Assembly (NCBI RefSeq): GCF_028683135.1
Contig: NZ_JAJUBB010000002.1
Coordinates: 62,001-126,000, forward strand
Origin: Enterovibrio qingdaonensis
GTDB taxonomy: Bacteria; Pseudomonadota; Gammaproteobacteria; Enterobacterales; Vibrionaceae
DNA length: 64,000 bases
Direction: 5' to 3'
A program made the position numbers and the translations under genes. The first letter of the stretch is position 1; every line of letters starts with the position of its first letter. The notes under the pieces were generated by a model that saw only the letters and a program-made list of their open reading frames with translations, searched no databases and had not been told where the DNA came from. This document shows positions 42,930-51,446 of this stretch, piece by piece.

Positions 42930-44864
42930 TCAATCCTGTGGCAGGGATCCAAGGGACGTCTCTTCCTGCGTGTGTGGCGTGTTTTCAATAGGTAGAAACG
43001 TCACTTGCTCGCCATGACCTGTCAATAAACCGATGGCTGCAGGAGAGCCATCAAGGTTTAACCTTACTTCTCCGACAGCAGATGCATTCACGAGGTATTG
43101 CTTGCTGCCGTTGTCAGGCCTTCTTCGCTCAATACGCATGCGTTTACGGCGCGTAAATACATTTAAGGGGGATTCAGGCCAAAATAGCTTTCTATCAAAC
43201 CATTCAAATACTGAAAGAAACGGCTCAGGGAATTGGTTACGAAAACCACTGCATGTGATTTGCCAAATTCTCGGACTGCCTTTTCGAAAACGTAATCGAA
43301 TGTCATAGGCGAATGAGTAATGAACATCGCCAGAAAGGATGACAAAATTCTTCGGCGTTTTGGGGTGTTTGAAAATGTTGAGCAACGCATTCGCGGAACC
43401 TGGGTGGGCCATCCAGTTCTCAGAGTCTGTTGCCAACGGATGGCCAAAAAAGGTGACAATTCGTTGTAGCGTCTCTATAAATTTCACACCAAACATGGGG
43501 GCTGGAGACACGACCACGACGCCTTCATTGTTGAAAACGTCCTGTTGGAAGTCCATGAGTGATTCCCAATCCATCAATCCAGAAGGTTTGTTATCGCTGG
43601 ATTCAGACCGCCATCGACGAGTACGCGTGTCGATGACCACAACTTTGGGTGTGGTCGGCACCGTGTAGTGCCATTGCTCAAAATGCTGTAGAAGCTGAGA
43701 GACGTGTGAAAAATTTTCTAAATCGGGGTGGCTAACAAAGCGACCGACGATGTCCATGAATTTGTCATCGAATGCCGCAGGGTCATTTCCCCAGCCTTGG
43801 CAGAGAAAATACCCAAGCATCCCGTTATTAATAACGGCTTGTGCGAGCGTGGAGCTGCTTATGCCTTTTTCCCACCCTACCGTGAGATTGAAGTCGTCTG
43901 TTATGTCATGGTCATCAAAAATCATATACGTTGGGATATGCGCCATTAACCGACGTACATGTGGCAAAGTAGCGCAAAACCGTTTCAACCCTTCGCTTTC
44001 GGCGTCCCATCGGGTTCGTAATTTGGCGTCAGTAAGGTCAAGCTCCAGTGCGGATGGAAGGGCCAATACTTGCCATAGTGCCGGTGACCAGACCAGCATA
44101 TACATGACCACGAATTCATTGAAACTAATGAGGTGGTTATCTACCGTGCGCGAGCTAAAAACGGGTTCAGGGGCCGCTTTAAAAAAGCGTTTGATGAAAC
44201 CGTGATTGACCTGTGTTTTAGGCAATATAGACGCACGGGAATAAAGAGGAGTGTTGTGCGTTGCGAGGTCGCTGCAGTGATTAATCACTTCACCGTCAAA
44301 TGCTTGGTCGTGTAAGCCAAGTAACGCGATACTTTGGCGTATAGCATACATTAACGGTCCGCAGACATCATCGGCATATATTTGGTCACCACTCATGATC
44401 AGCATGTCAGCGCGTTGAGAGACATCGAGCTCGGCGTACTTTCTGTCTAACGCCGCCAGCGCATCTTCGCAATGGTGGTGCGGATGGCGACATGAACCGT
44501 GCGCAATATTGGTTGCTTTCGAAGAGATTGTGAAGGTAGGCCGCTTTTCCCCTGGATAAAGAAACTGCTCAAGATCTTCGATCAGCGATTTGTCACCCGA
44601 TAGAATGTCATAGCTACAGGGGACGTCTACCGGCACGGCTCCTTCCGCTTTAAATTCAGCAAGGACAGCGTAGCATTGGTTCCCCAACTCGAGTTGGTGA
44701 GCATCTTTGAAAGGCTGGGAAAAAAACGGTTCGTCATCATCTGGGTGAAATACCGTAAAATCGGCCAACAGCGGCTCTGACGTTATCGCCCACAGACAAA
44801 TTTCATTTTTCGTTGTACGTCTTAGAATCGGCCCCGCAAGGAAAAGGGGCAAAGAAGATGGCAT
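42930..44864 (-). CDS. PhoD-like metallophosphatase
   Basis: 644 residues. The metallophosphatase core runs through ISSKATNIAHGSCRHPHHH, MLIMSGDQIYADDVCGPLMY, THIPTYMIFDDHDITDDFN and NFVILSGDVHYSFAYDIRLR, giving the Asp, Asn/His and GDVHYS ligands for a binuclear or Fe-Ca site. The N-terminal ~130 residues are an extra beta domain, and no signal peptide or Tat motif is visible, unlike secreted Bacillus PhoD; cytoplasmic DUF7800-type relatives have this layout. The likely activity is phosphomono- or diester hydrolysis, unproven. The gene opens a leftward run with the DUF2960-like gene. Confidence 0.87.
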   Translation of the reverse strand: MPSSLPLFLAGPILRRTTKNEICLWAITSEPLLADFTVFHPDDDEPFFSQPFKDAHQLELGNQCYAVLAEFKAEGAVPVDVPCSYDILSGDKSLIEDLEQFLYPGEKRPTFTISSKATNIAHGSCRHPHHHCEDALAALDRKYAELDVSQRADMLIMSGDQIYADDVCGPLMYAIRQSIALLGLHDQAFDGEVINHCSDLATHNTPLYSRASILPKTQVNHGFIKRFFKAAPEPVFSSRTVDNHLISFNEFVVMYMLVWSPALWQVLALPSALELDLTDAKLRTRWDAESEGLKRFCATLPHVRRLMAHIPTYMIFDDHDITDDFNLTVGWEKGISSSTLAQAVINNGMLGYFLCQGWGNDPAAFDDKFMDIVGRFVSHPDLENFSHVSQLLQHFEQWHYTVPTTPKVVVIDTRTRRWRSESSDNKPSGLMDWESLMDFQQDVFNNEGVVVVSPAPMFGVKFIETLQRIVTFFGHPLATDSENWMAHPGSANALLNIFKHPKTPKNFVILSGDVHYSFAYDIRLRFRKGSPRIWQITCSGFRNQFPEPFLSVFEWFDRKLFWPESPLNVFTRRKRMRIERRRPDNGSKQYLVNASAVGEVRLNLDGSPAAIGLLTGHGEQVTFLPIENTPHTQEETSLGSLPQD

Positions 44865-44937
44865 GCGAATCTCTAATTTTTCTGTCTATACCATCACTTT
44901 ACGTCCGAAAGCACACGAATTGTAGTGGGCAATGTGA

Positions 44938-45540
44938 TTAATCAGTAAGATCGCTTGCTCGTACGTTGTCCTTGGTCGCTTTTTCTCGCCAATGCATGGC
45001 AATTTCACTTTCACCAATGGCATCTAATGCATCAGCGAGCAAACGTTGAGCCTGAAAGTGACCTTGTTTTGCTGAGAGTGTTAAAAAGTAGATGCCTTTC
45101 TCTGTGTCTTTATCAGTGATGAAGCCGTTATATAGCATGCTGCCCAGCGCATATTGCTCTACAGGGCTGTGGCATAAAGCGAGATCCAGTACCCATTTGA
45201 ATTCGTCATAATCAACGCCGGTCGGCATTCGCTGATTGGTATAGATACTGCTTTCATCCAGTCGAGATGGTGTGAGTTCATTGCTGCAGAAATCAAGGTA
45301 AAGCGTTGATAACTCGAAGACAGTTTCGTTTTTTACGCCAGCTTCAAAATACGGCAATGCATGTTCGCAATACTGCCTAGGGTGTTTGCCTTTTTCTAAC
45401 TGCTGCCAGCCAAGGAAAAAGTCGCTGTTAAGAAATGCATCAGAATAATTCTGAAGGGTAGGGCATTGTGTGTACTCATTTTTTACATCTTCAGTACAAC
45501 CAACAGCAGAGAAGAGAACGACAGGAAGTAACCACTTCAT
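44938..45540 (-). CDS. Sel1-repeat-like lipoprotein
   Basis: 200 residues. The lipobox FSAVGC places the acylated Cys at 15. The C-terminal half has two helical repeats of Sel1 type: EQYALGSMLYNGFITDKDTEKGIYFLTLSAKQGHFQAQRLLADAL. The middle region contains four or five Cys that could form disulfides (TQCPTL, RQYCEHALPYF, LDFCSN). Sel1 proteins usually scaffold protein complexes; partner unknown. It sits between the PhoD-like gene and a membrane-protein gene, all leftward, but a terminator separates it from the latter. Confidence 0.75.
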   Translation of the reverse strand: MKWLLPVVLFSAVGCTEDVKNEYTQCPTLQNYSDAFLNSDFFLGWQQLEKGKHPRQYCEHALPYFEAGVKNETVFELSTLYLDFCSNELTPSRLDESSIYTNQRMPTGVDYDEFKWVLDLALCHSPVEQYALGSMLYNGFITDKDTEKGIYFLTLSAKQGHFQAQRLLADALDAIGESEIAMHWREKATKDNVRASDLTD

Positions 45541-45668
45541 ATATCTTCCTTAAATCACTGGAGAAAATGTCAGTATAAAAACGGATGAATACGGAGGGAC
45601 GTTGTCAAAACTGAGATTATCGTGAATGCTTCGATCGTCTCAAAAACTATGAATTCGATGCGAGGAAG

Positions 45669-45696
45669 AAAAAGCCCCATACGCAGTGCATGAGGC
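45669..45696 (-). terminator. Terminator after the 45739-46401 gene
   Basis: On the minus strand GCCTCATGC pairs (two G-T wobbles) with GCGTATGGGGC-side bases over 9 positions around a 4-base loop, followed by five T residues. Confidence 0.7.
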
Positions 45697-45738
45697 GTTT
45701 AAGGAAAGGCGGGTAATAGATTGCTGGTGACCTATATC

Positions 45739-46401
45739 CTATTTGCTCAATACGCGATGAGTCGCATCGTGGCAATGCTGCCCATGGTAGCAGTAGTCGT
45801 AAACATAACGCACAGACGCATAGAGAATGATGAAATAAGCCAGTAATTCTAACCCTTCTTCGGCTACATTTTTCGCGGTTCGGACATATCCATCAGTCAA
45901 AATGCTATGCCAAAGTTCACCCATCCCAAACAAGCGTGAAAACACGAGAAGAATGGCAAGGCCGAGACACAAAAATGTGAAATTTCGGTTTTTTACAAAG
46001 CGCGCAAAACTGTTCAACATCGCCAGTTTGTTGGTTAAGGCGTATATAAGCGCGGAAGAAGCGACAATAGCGGCGGGATAAACCCAGAAGCCGTGCCAAA
46101 AATTATCATCAAACCATTTGTCTAACTCTCTGATAAACAGACAAAGGAAGAAGCCAGCAACCAGTACGCCGAAATGGCGAAAATCGGGCTTTTTAACGGC
46201 AATTAACACGTAGCACGCTATGGTTGATAACAGGAGGACATTTTCTAAGTACTCCGTTAAAGACTGTTCAGAAAGGCCATTGTGAAGGACGTTGATGTCG
46301 ATTTGGACAACAAGAACAGGCAAGGCAACCAAAAGTGCCAAAGAGAAAAAATGGCAGAGAGCTTTAAAGATAGTATTGCTTTGGTTGTTGCGAGACGGCA
46401 T
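45739..46401 (-). CDS. Inner membrane protein of unknown function
   Basis: 220 residues from the ATG at 46399-46401, chosen for GGGAG 7 bases upstream; an in-frame ATG at 46422 is less likely. Six hydrophobic segments: ~18-36, 50-66 (LENVLLLSTIACYVLIAV), 76-90, 102-120, 137-157 and 184-203. Charged pairs FIRELDKWFDD and AEEGLELLAYFIIL lie at helix ends. The C-terminus is His/Cys-rich (DYCYHGQHCHDATH), suggesting metal binding. Not assigned to a family. Confidence 0.68.
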   Translation of the reverse strand: MPSRNNQSNTIFKALCHFFSLALLVALPVLVVQIDINVLHNGLSEQSLTEYLENVLLLSTIACYVLIAVKKPDFRHFGVLVAGFFLCLFIRELDKWFDDNFWHGFWVYPAAIVASSALIYALTNKLAMLNSFARFVKNRNFTFLCLGLAILLVFSRLFGMGELWHSILTDGYVRTAKNVAEEGLELLAYFIILYASVRYVYDYCYHGQHCHDATHRVLSK

Positions 46402-46620
46402 TGATGTACTCCCAAGAATCATTAACGCTTAAATTCAACAGACCTTTCATCCAAGAAATGCGTCACAGGGCCTATTCAATGCGTCCAAGCTGGGGGCTGA
46501 TGAAAAAGTGGACTGGAGATGCTAGCGGAATGGTATATTTTCTTCTGTATCAAAAATGATATTTTGGCTAATTTTTCATTTACAGGCGCAGAGTCGGTGC
46601 AGCACACGAGGTATTAATGC

Positions 46621-47592
46621 ATGGCGAATGAAACGGTTCGTTGGGGAATGATCGGATGTGGCAGTGTCACAGAAAGGAAAAGCGGTCCCGCATTTTGGCA
46701 AGCTGAAGGCTCATCACTCGAGATGGTGATGGCGAGACGTGAAGAGCAAGCCGAAGATTATTGCCAACGTCATCGGATCGCGCGTTACACATCAGATGCA
46801 CAGGCGTTGATATCCGATCCAAATGTTGATGCAGTCTATGTCGCAACGCCGCCTAATAGTCACCTTGGGTATGCCTTAATGGCAGCAGAGGCCGGTAAAC
46901 CGTGCGTGGTAGAAAAGCCAATGGCACTGAACACCAAAGAGTGTGACATCATGCTCTCCGCTTTTGAAAAAGCCGGCGTTCCCTTGTTTGTCGCCTATTA
47001 TCGCCGTTCGTTACCGAGGTTTGCGGTAGTTCAGGAGTGGTTGACGGAAGGCCTTATTGGCAAGGTTAGGCATGTACACTGGACGTATCATCGAGCCCCC
47101 AATCCTGATGATGTAGCTGGAATGCCGAATTGGCGGGTTAACCCGGACATTGCGGGTGGTGGGTACTTTGTCGATTTGGCCAGCCATGGATTGAATTTGT
47201 TCCAACAATGGTTTGGCGACATTTCAGATGCAAAAGGCATCGCCGCTAACCAGCAGGGATACTATGAAGCGGAAGATGCAGTGTCAGCGTGTTTTTCATT
47301 TCAGTCCGGGGTGATGGGATCGGGTTACTGGAACTTTGCTGCGTCAGAAAGGGAGGATCGGGTTGAAATCATTGGTAGCGAGGGGAAGATCGTCTGCTCA
47401 GTCTTTGGTGAAGCGGCATTTACCTTGGAAGGCAAAACATCACTCGTTAGCAATATTGTTAATCCAGAAGCTGTTCAGCTTTATCACGTCGAAAATTTGA
47501 TCGCACATTTGAAAGGCGGAAAAGCACACCCAAGCTTAGGGGGAAGCGGCAGAAATACGACATGGGCGATGGAGAAAATCTTAGCTGGCTAG
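46621..47592 (+). CDS. Gfo/Idh/MocA family oxidoreductase
   Basis: 323 residues. The N-terminal Rossmann fold reads RWGMIGCGSVTERKSGPAFWQ, with VDAVYVATPPNSHLGYALMAAEAGKPCVVEKPMA giving the conserved Glu-Lys-Pro that binds the NAD(P) nicotinamide. The C-terminal alpha/beta domain includes IAGGGYFVDLASHGLNLFQQWFG with the catalytic-type Asp and His. It would oxidise or reduce a sugar, inositol or related polyol; no sugar operon is near, so the substrate is unknown. GAGG lies 9 bases before the ATG. It is monocistronic, just upstream of tRNA-Asn. Confidence 0.9.
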   Translation: MANETVRWGMIGCGSVTERKSGPAFWQAEGSSLEMVMARREEQAEDYCQRHRIARYTSDAQALISDPNVDAVYVATPPNSHLGYALMAAEAGKPCVVEKPMALNTKECDIMLSAFEKAGVPLFVAYYRRSLPRFAVVQEWLTEGLIGKVRHVHWTYHRAPNPDDVAGMPNWRVNPDIAGGGYFVDLASHGLNLFQQWFGDISDAKGIAANQQGYYEAEDAVSACFSFQSGVMGSGYWNFAASEREDRVEIIGSEGKIVCSVFGEAAFTLEGKTSLVSNIVNPEAVQLYHVENLIAHLKGGKAHPSLGGSGRNTTWAMEKILAG

Positions 47593-47675
47593 GTGGATAG
47601 TGGCTGTTTGAATGCCATTTTTGATTGTAAATTGTTCAGTTGACAAGAAAAACACCGTTTTAGGCAAATTAGTGC

Positions 47676-47704
47676 TTGCAAGCACCCTGAGCATTCCATA
47701 ATAT
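47676..47704 (+). promoter_or_regulatory. Probable promoter of tRNA-Asn
   Basis: TTGCAA (47676-47681) and TAATAT (47699-47704) are spaced by 17 bases, placing transcription start near 47711, about 20 bases before the mature tRNA. Confidence 0.5.
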
Positions 47705-47732
47705 CTGTTTCGTTCCTAGGAACACATGCAAT

Positions 47733-47808
47733 TCCCCCTTAGTTCAGTCGGTAGAACGGCGGACTGTTAATCCGTATGTCGCAAGTTCAAGTCTTGCAGG
47801 GGGAGCCA
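47733..47808 (+). tRNA. tRNA-Asn (anticodon GTT)
   Basis: 76 bases with encoded CCA. The acceptor arms TCCCCCT and AGGGGGA pair fully; D-loop TTCAGTCGGTAGA, anticodon GTT at 47766-47768 in the loop CTGTTAAT, and T-arm GCAAGTTCAAGTCTTGC are standard. It is followed at once by an intrinsic terminator. No integrase or duplicated 3' end lies nearby, so it is not used as an attachment site here. Confidence 0.97.
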
Positions 47809-47815
47809 AATTCTA

Positions 47816-47845
47816 AAGGCCTCGTCGAATGACGAGGCCTTTTTC
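47816..47845 (+). terminator. Terminator of tRNA-Asn
   Basis: AAGGCCTCGTC and GACGAGGCCTT pair over 11 bases with a GAAT loop, followed by TTTTC. Confidence 0.9.
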
Positions 47846-47923
47846 ATTTCTTAGACTTCGTTTTTCTTCTGAGTTATCAGCATTATCCTTTACTGCCTAT
47901 AAGCCCTTCAAAATGAGAGGAAT

Positions 47924-47946
47924 GTAATGTTATATTATAACATTAC
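47924..47946 (+). promoter_or_regulatory. Zur box (perfect palindrome)
   Basis: GTAATGTTATA, one T, then TATAACATTAC: an 11+1+11 perfect palindrome. It agrees with the gammaproteobacterial Zur consensus core ATGTTATANTATAACAT at every position. It ends 22 bases before the first gene of the zrg-type operon. Known biology: zinc-loaded Zur represses uptake genes, so the operon should be induced by zinc shortage. Confidence 0.92.
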
Positions 47947-47968
47947 GGTCTTATCGAATTGATGGAAC

Positions 47969-48265
47969 ATGTCGACACTGCTTCGTAACATAATGCCACT
48001 ATTGCTTGCCATATTGATCGGCTGGCAAGGCGTTGCGTTTGCGGAGCATAAAGGTTCCCACCATCACGAAACGTCTATTGACCACCACTGTGTGCTTTGT
48101 GCACTCGGTTTGCCTTCAACATCGCCGCCTACGTCTACACAAATCTTGCCGCTAATTGGGAATTTTGAAACGTTTGAGTATACGTTTTCCTCCTATTCAC
48201 TTCGTAATCCTATCGCAAATGCGCGTGACCCTCCGAATAAACGAAATAATGTTTTCTATGGTTAA
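47969..48265 (+). CDS. Small exported His/Cys-rich protein, DUF2946-like
   Basis: 98 residues. A signal peptide or membrane anchor covers residues 1-25 (LLLAILIGWQGVAFA). Directly after comes a metal-binding-looking cluster, HKGSHHHETSIDHHCVLCAL, with a CxxC and six His. The C-terminal NARDPPNKR resembles the ARxPP ending of DUF2946 proteins found in metal operons. It is the first gene after the Zur box, 24 bases before zrgA, so a periplasmic zinc-capture or zinc-chaperone role is a fair inference. Confidence 0.75.
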   Translation: MSTLLRNIMPLLLAILIGWQGVAFAEHKGSHHHETSIDHHCVLCALGLPSTSPPTSTQILPLIGNFETFEYTFSSYSLRNPIANARDPPNKRNNVFYG

Positions 48266-48289
48266 CGTATTAATTTTTTTGGAGTATTT

Positions 48290-48949
48290 ATGAAAAAAGT
48301 AGGATTAGTAGCCCTAAGTGCGATTTCTTTGGGTATGGCAGCGGTAGTGTCAGCAGAGGACACGTCTCATCGCCAGCATGATGCGCACCAACATGGTGTG
48401 GTTGAGTGGCACATTGCGCAGGATGGTGATTTGCTGATGGTAGAAATCACGGCACCAGGTGCAGATATCGTAGGCTTTGAACATGCACCAGAGAACAAAG
48501 AACAAGCGCACTTGATTCATGAAGCGGAAGAAAAGCTGGAAGCAGTCGCAGGCTTGTTTTCAATTAACAAATCAGCGGGCTGTAAGCTAAGTGAACACAA
48601 TGTGACACAAACGCTGATGGAAGAGCACGATGAGCATGAGGGCCATGACCACAGTGAGCATGGTCATGATGAACATCATGACGACCACGATAGCCATGAT
48701 AAACATCACGATGACCATGACAATCATGCAGGACATGAGCACCACGATGACCATGGAAAAGAGTCATCGCATGGCGAGTTTTCGGCGCAGTACACCTTTA
48801 ATTGTCGTCACCCTTCTGAAATAAAGACGGTAACGACAGATTGGTTCGATACATTCGGTAATACTGAGAAGATTACCGTTCAGGCATTGACTGATAAAGG
48901 TGTGGTTGCTGGCGATCTTTCTCCTGCTGCACGTTCGTTTACATTCTGA
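48290..48949 (+). CDS. zrgA: Zinc-binding protein ZrgA (DUF2796)
   Basis: 219 residues with a signal peptide (1-22). N-terminal QHDAHQHGVVEWHIAQDGDLLMVEITAPGADIVGFEHAP is the DUF2796/ZrgA signature (cited here by its HGVVE and GFEHAP blocks). Between residues ~113 and 161 lies a low-complexity His/Asp/Glu stretch with about 20 His, able to gather Zn2+. The C-terminal QYTFNCRHPSEIKTV follows. In Vibrio cholerae, zrgABCDE was described as a second zinc uptake system beside ZnuABC. GGAG precedes the ATG. The downstream ATPase starts 15 bases after its stop. Confidence 0.92.
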   Translation: MKKVGLVALSAISLGMAAVVSAEDTSHRQHDAHQHGVVEWHIAQDGDLLMVEITAPGADIVGFEHAPENKEQAHLIHEAEEKLEAVAGLFSINKSAGCKLSEHNVTQTLMEEHDEHEGHDHSEHGHDEHHDDHDSHDKHHDDHDNHAGHEHHDDHGKESSHGEFSAQYTFNCRHPSEIKTVTTDWFDTFGNTEKITVQALTDKGVVAGDLSPAARSFTF

Positions 48950-48963
48950 TTGGAGGCCTCTTA

Positions 48964-49680
48964 GTGAGGCCATTGTTTATCTTTATGATGCAAATTGAAA
49001 ACTTGCGTTTCAGGTGGCCAGGTCAGGACGAGTGGCAAATTGATATCGCGAACGTTGCGGTTGGGAAAGGCGAAAAAGTGTTTCTCAAAGGTGCCAGCGG
49101 AAGTGGAAAGTCAACGCTGCTTAGCTTGGTTTCTGGCATTAATGTGGCGGAATCTGGTCAGTTGAGGATGTTAGATACCGATATTACCCAATTGAAAAAC
49201 GCTGAACGAGATGCTTTCAGGGCCGATAATCTGGGCTATATCTTTCAACAGTTTAACTTGCTTCCTTATCTGTCAGTCATCGACAACGTCATTTTGCCAT
49301 GCCGTTTTTCCTCATCTCGTGCCCAGAAAGCGGGAGGGAATATCGAAGGCGAGGCCAAAAGGCTCTTATTGGGATTGGCGCTGCCTGAAGCGTGCTTACA
49401 TCAGCCAGTGACGTCGTTAAGTATCGGTCAGCAGCAACGTGCTGCGGCTGCAAGAGCCTTGATTGGAAAGCCTGCCTTGGTGTTGGCTGATGAGCCGACG
49501 TCAGCACTGGACTTTGATTCAAGAAATACGTTTGTTTCTTTGTTAATGAAAGAGTGTGAGAAGGCAGGGGCATCGTTGCTATTTGTGAGTCACGACCACT
49601 CACTGGAATCACATTTTGATCGCAGTGTCGCGTTGAGTGATATCAACGCTGCAAGCGGATTGGGAGTGGATGCGGCATGA
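48964..49680 (+). CDS. ABC transporter ATP-binding protein, ZrgB type
   Basis: 238 residues using a GTG start at 48964, supported by GGAGG 7 bases upstream; ATG codons at 48985 and 48988 are alternatives without such a site. Walker A is GASGSGKS, the signature is SLSIGQQQRAAAARAL (Ile for Gly in LSGGQ), and Walker B is ALVLADEPTSALD. It belongs to the LolD/MacB class that pairs with FtsX-like permeases. The adjoining permease gene overlaps it by four bases (ATGA). By context it energises the zinc-linked Zrg system. Confidence 0.9.
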   Translation: MRPLFIFMMQIENLRFRWPGQDEWQIDIANVAVGKGEKVFLKGASGSGKSTLLSLVSGINVAESGQLRMLDTDITQLKNAERDAFRADNLGYIFQQFNLLPYLSVIDNVILPCRFSSSRAQKAGGNIEGEAKRLLLGLALPEACLHQPVTSLSIGQQQRAAAARALIGKPALVLADEPTSALDFDSRNTFVSLLMKECEKAGASLLFVSHDHSLESHFDRSVALSDINAASGLGVDAA

Positions 49681-50933
49681 CCATTTTTAAATTGGCCATC
49701 CAAAGTCTCAAGAACCGAAAAGCCACCGCATTGCTTACTGTTTTCACTGTCGCGGTTTCAGTGGCGTTGTTGATTGGTGTCGAACGGGTGAGAACGCAAG
49801 CAAAAGACAGTTTTGCTAATACCATTTCAGGCACCGATCTCATCGTGGGGGCCCGTTCTGGGCAGGTGAACCTGTTGCTTTATTCTGTGTTTCGTATTGG
49901 GAATGCAACGAACAATATCGACTGGCGAAGTGCAGAGGACATCCAAAAACACCCTTCAGTTGCGTGGTCTATTCCGATTTCTTTAGGAGATTCACACCGA
50001 GGATTTCGTGTCTTGGGAACAACAGATGCCTATTTTGAGCATTACAAATACGGCAAAAAACAAGCTCTCACCTTTAAGGAAGGAAAACCTTTTGAGGGTT
50101 TGTTTGATACGGTTATTGGCTCAGAAGTCGCGAAGAAATTGGGTTATAAGCTGGGTGATCAGGTTGTTATTGCGCACGGTTTGGCAGACAGGAAATTCAG
50201 TCGACATGACAACCTACCCTTTGTGATCACTGGCATTCTTGCGCCAACAGGTACACCCGTGGATCGCAGTGTCCATGTCTCTCTTCCCGCGATTGAAGCG
50301 ATTCATATAGGCTGGGAGAGTGGGGCAAACTTCGGTGCGAAAGTTAACGCAGAAGATATTGATGTGAGCTTGCTTCAGCCTAAGCAAATCACAGCAGTCT
50401 TAGTGGGATTGAAAAGCCGTATACAAACGTTTGCATTGCAGCGAACCATTAACGAATACAAAGCAGAGCCACTGACTGCGATTATGCCTGGCATCGCCTT
50501 GCATGAATTGTGGGGGTTGATGTCAGTAGCAGAGCAAGCACTGTTGGTAGTGTCAGGGTTTGTGGTGGTAGCGGGGTTGTTGGGCATGCTTTCGAGCTTG
50601 CTAACAAGCTTAAACGAAAGACGACGTGAAATGGCGATTCTACGGGCGGTAGGGGCCAGGCCGCTGCATGTATTCCTTTTGTTGGTAAGTGAAGCCTTAC
50701 TTCTGACGCTATGTGGTATCGTGGCGGGTGTCGTAGTACTGTTTTTACTGGTAGAGATGGTATCCCCGTTTGTACTCAGCCAATATGGATTGCAACTTTC
50801 GTTCGGATTTTTGACCCAATATGAATGGATGCTATTAAGCATTGTGCTGGTGGCTGGATTTGTTGTTGGGTGTGTCCCGGCACTTCGTGCTTACCGTCAG
50901 TCTCTTTCTGACGGAATGACCATACGGATTTAA
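49677..50933 (+). CDS. FtsX/MacB-type ABC permease, ZrgC type
   Basis: 418 residues. One membrane helix near the N-terminus (ALLTVFTVAVSVALLIGVERV), a large periplasmic domain (~45-270) and three C-terminal helices (~283-308, ~330-358, ~380-402) are the MacB/LolC/FtsX layout. SLLTSLNERRREMAILRAVGARP is the conserved coupling loop. Such permeases usually work on substrates in the periplasm or envelope rather than moving ions across the inner membrane, which makes the role in zinc uptake mechanistically unusual. It overlaps the ATPase gene by four bases and the next gene starts one base after it. Confidence 0.9.
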   Translation: MTIFKLAIQSLKNRKATALLTVFTVAVSVALLIGVERVRTQAKDSFANTISGTDLIVGARSGQVNLLLYSVFRIGNATNNIDWRSAEDIQKHPSVAWSIPISLGDSHRGFRVLGTTDAYFEHYKYGKKQALTFKEGKPFEGLFDTVIGSEVAKKLGYKLGDQVVIAHGLADRKFSRHDNLPFVITGILAPTGTPVDRSVHVSLPAIEAIHIGWESGANFGAKVNAEDIDVSLLQPKQITAVLVGLKSRIQTFALQRTINEYKAEPLTAIMPGIALHELWGLMSVAEQALLVVSGFVVVAGLLGMLSSLLTSLNERRREMAILRAVGARPLHVFLLLVSEALLLTLCGIVAGVVVLFLLVEMVSPFVLSQYGLQLSFGFLTQYEWMLLSIVLVAGFVVGCVPALRAYRQSLSDGMTIRI

Positions 50934-50934
50934 T

Positions 50935-51417
50935 ATGAAAAAATGGTTTTTATTACTGACCCTTTGTTTGCCGACATTGGTGCTTGCTGAAGATGCGCTG
51001 ACATTGGATTGGATGGATTTGATCCCAGAATCAGAACGTAATCAATTTAATGATCGTGGTATGCCCGTGATCGATCATAACAATGATCAGCCATTGCAAA
51101 GTATGGTTGGCAAAGTTCGTCCTGAACTTAACAACAGTGAGGTGAGAATCCCGGGGTTTGTTATTCCTCTGGAAGGTGATGCGAATAGGGTGACCGAGTT
51201 TTTATTGGTCCCATTTTTTGGGGCATGCATTCATGTTCCCCCACCACCGCCGAATCAAATCGTCTACGTGAAGTTTGATAAAGGTGCCCCTGTTCAGGAG
51301 TTGTGGGACGTTGTTTATGTGGTAGGTACGCTGAAAACGCAAACTGTGTCTCACGACATTGCTCAGGCTGGCTATTTGCTTGAAGGTGTCAAATTACAGC
51401 CCTACGACGACGAATAA
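50935..51417 (+). CDS. Exported DUF3299 protein, last gene of the zrg-type operon
   Basis: 160 residues with a signal peptide (1-18, VLA). The DUF3299 hallmark is clear: VRIPGFVIPLEGD, TEFLLVPFFGACIHVPPPPPNQIVYV with a conserved Cys-Ile-His-Val-Pro, and a final VGTLKTQTV...AGYLLEG. It starts one base after the permease stop, so it is part of the same Zur-controlled transcript. Members often accompany LolCDE/MacB-like transporters; a periplasmic partner or metal-binding role is inferred. Confidence 0.87.
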   Translation: MKKWFLLLTLCLPTLVLAEDALTLDWMDLIPESERNQFNDRGMPVIDHNNDQPLQSMVGKVRPELNNSEVRIPGFVIPLEGDANRVTEFLLVPFFGACIHVPPPPPNQIVYVKFDKGAPVQELWDVVYVVGTLKTQTVSHDIAQAGYLLEGVKLQPYDDE

Positions 51418-51420
51418 TAG

Positions 51421-51446
51421 AAAAGCACCCATTGGGTGCTTTTTTT
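51421..51446. terminator. Terminator of the zrg-type operon
   Basis: AGCACCC and GGGTGCT pair around ATT with flanking A4 and T7 runs, so it can also stop the convergent LysR transcript. Confidence 0.9.

Noticed and set aside
47733..47808. tRNA-Asn as an integration site for a genomic island
   Set aside because: No integrase gene and no direct repeat of its 3' end were found nearby; the next feature is the Zur-controlled operon.
48564..48767. His-rich open frame on the minus strand inside zrgA
   Set aside because: CAT/CAC codons of the His stretch read as His/Met-like codons on the other strand; it is a mirror of the zrgA low-complexity region.
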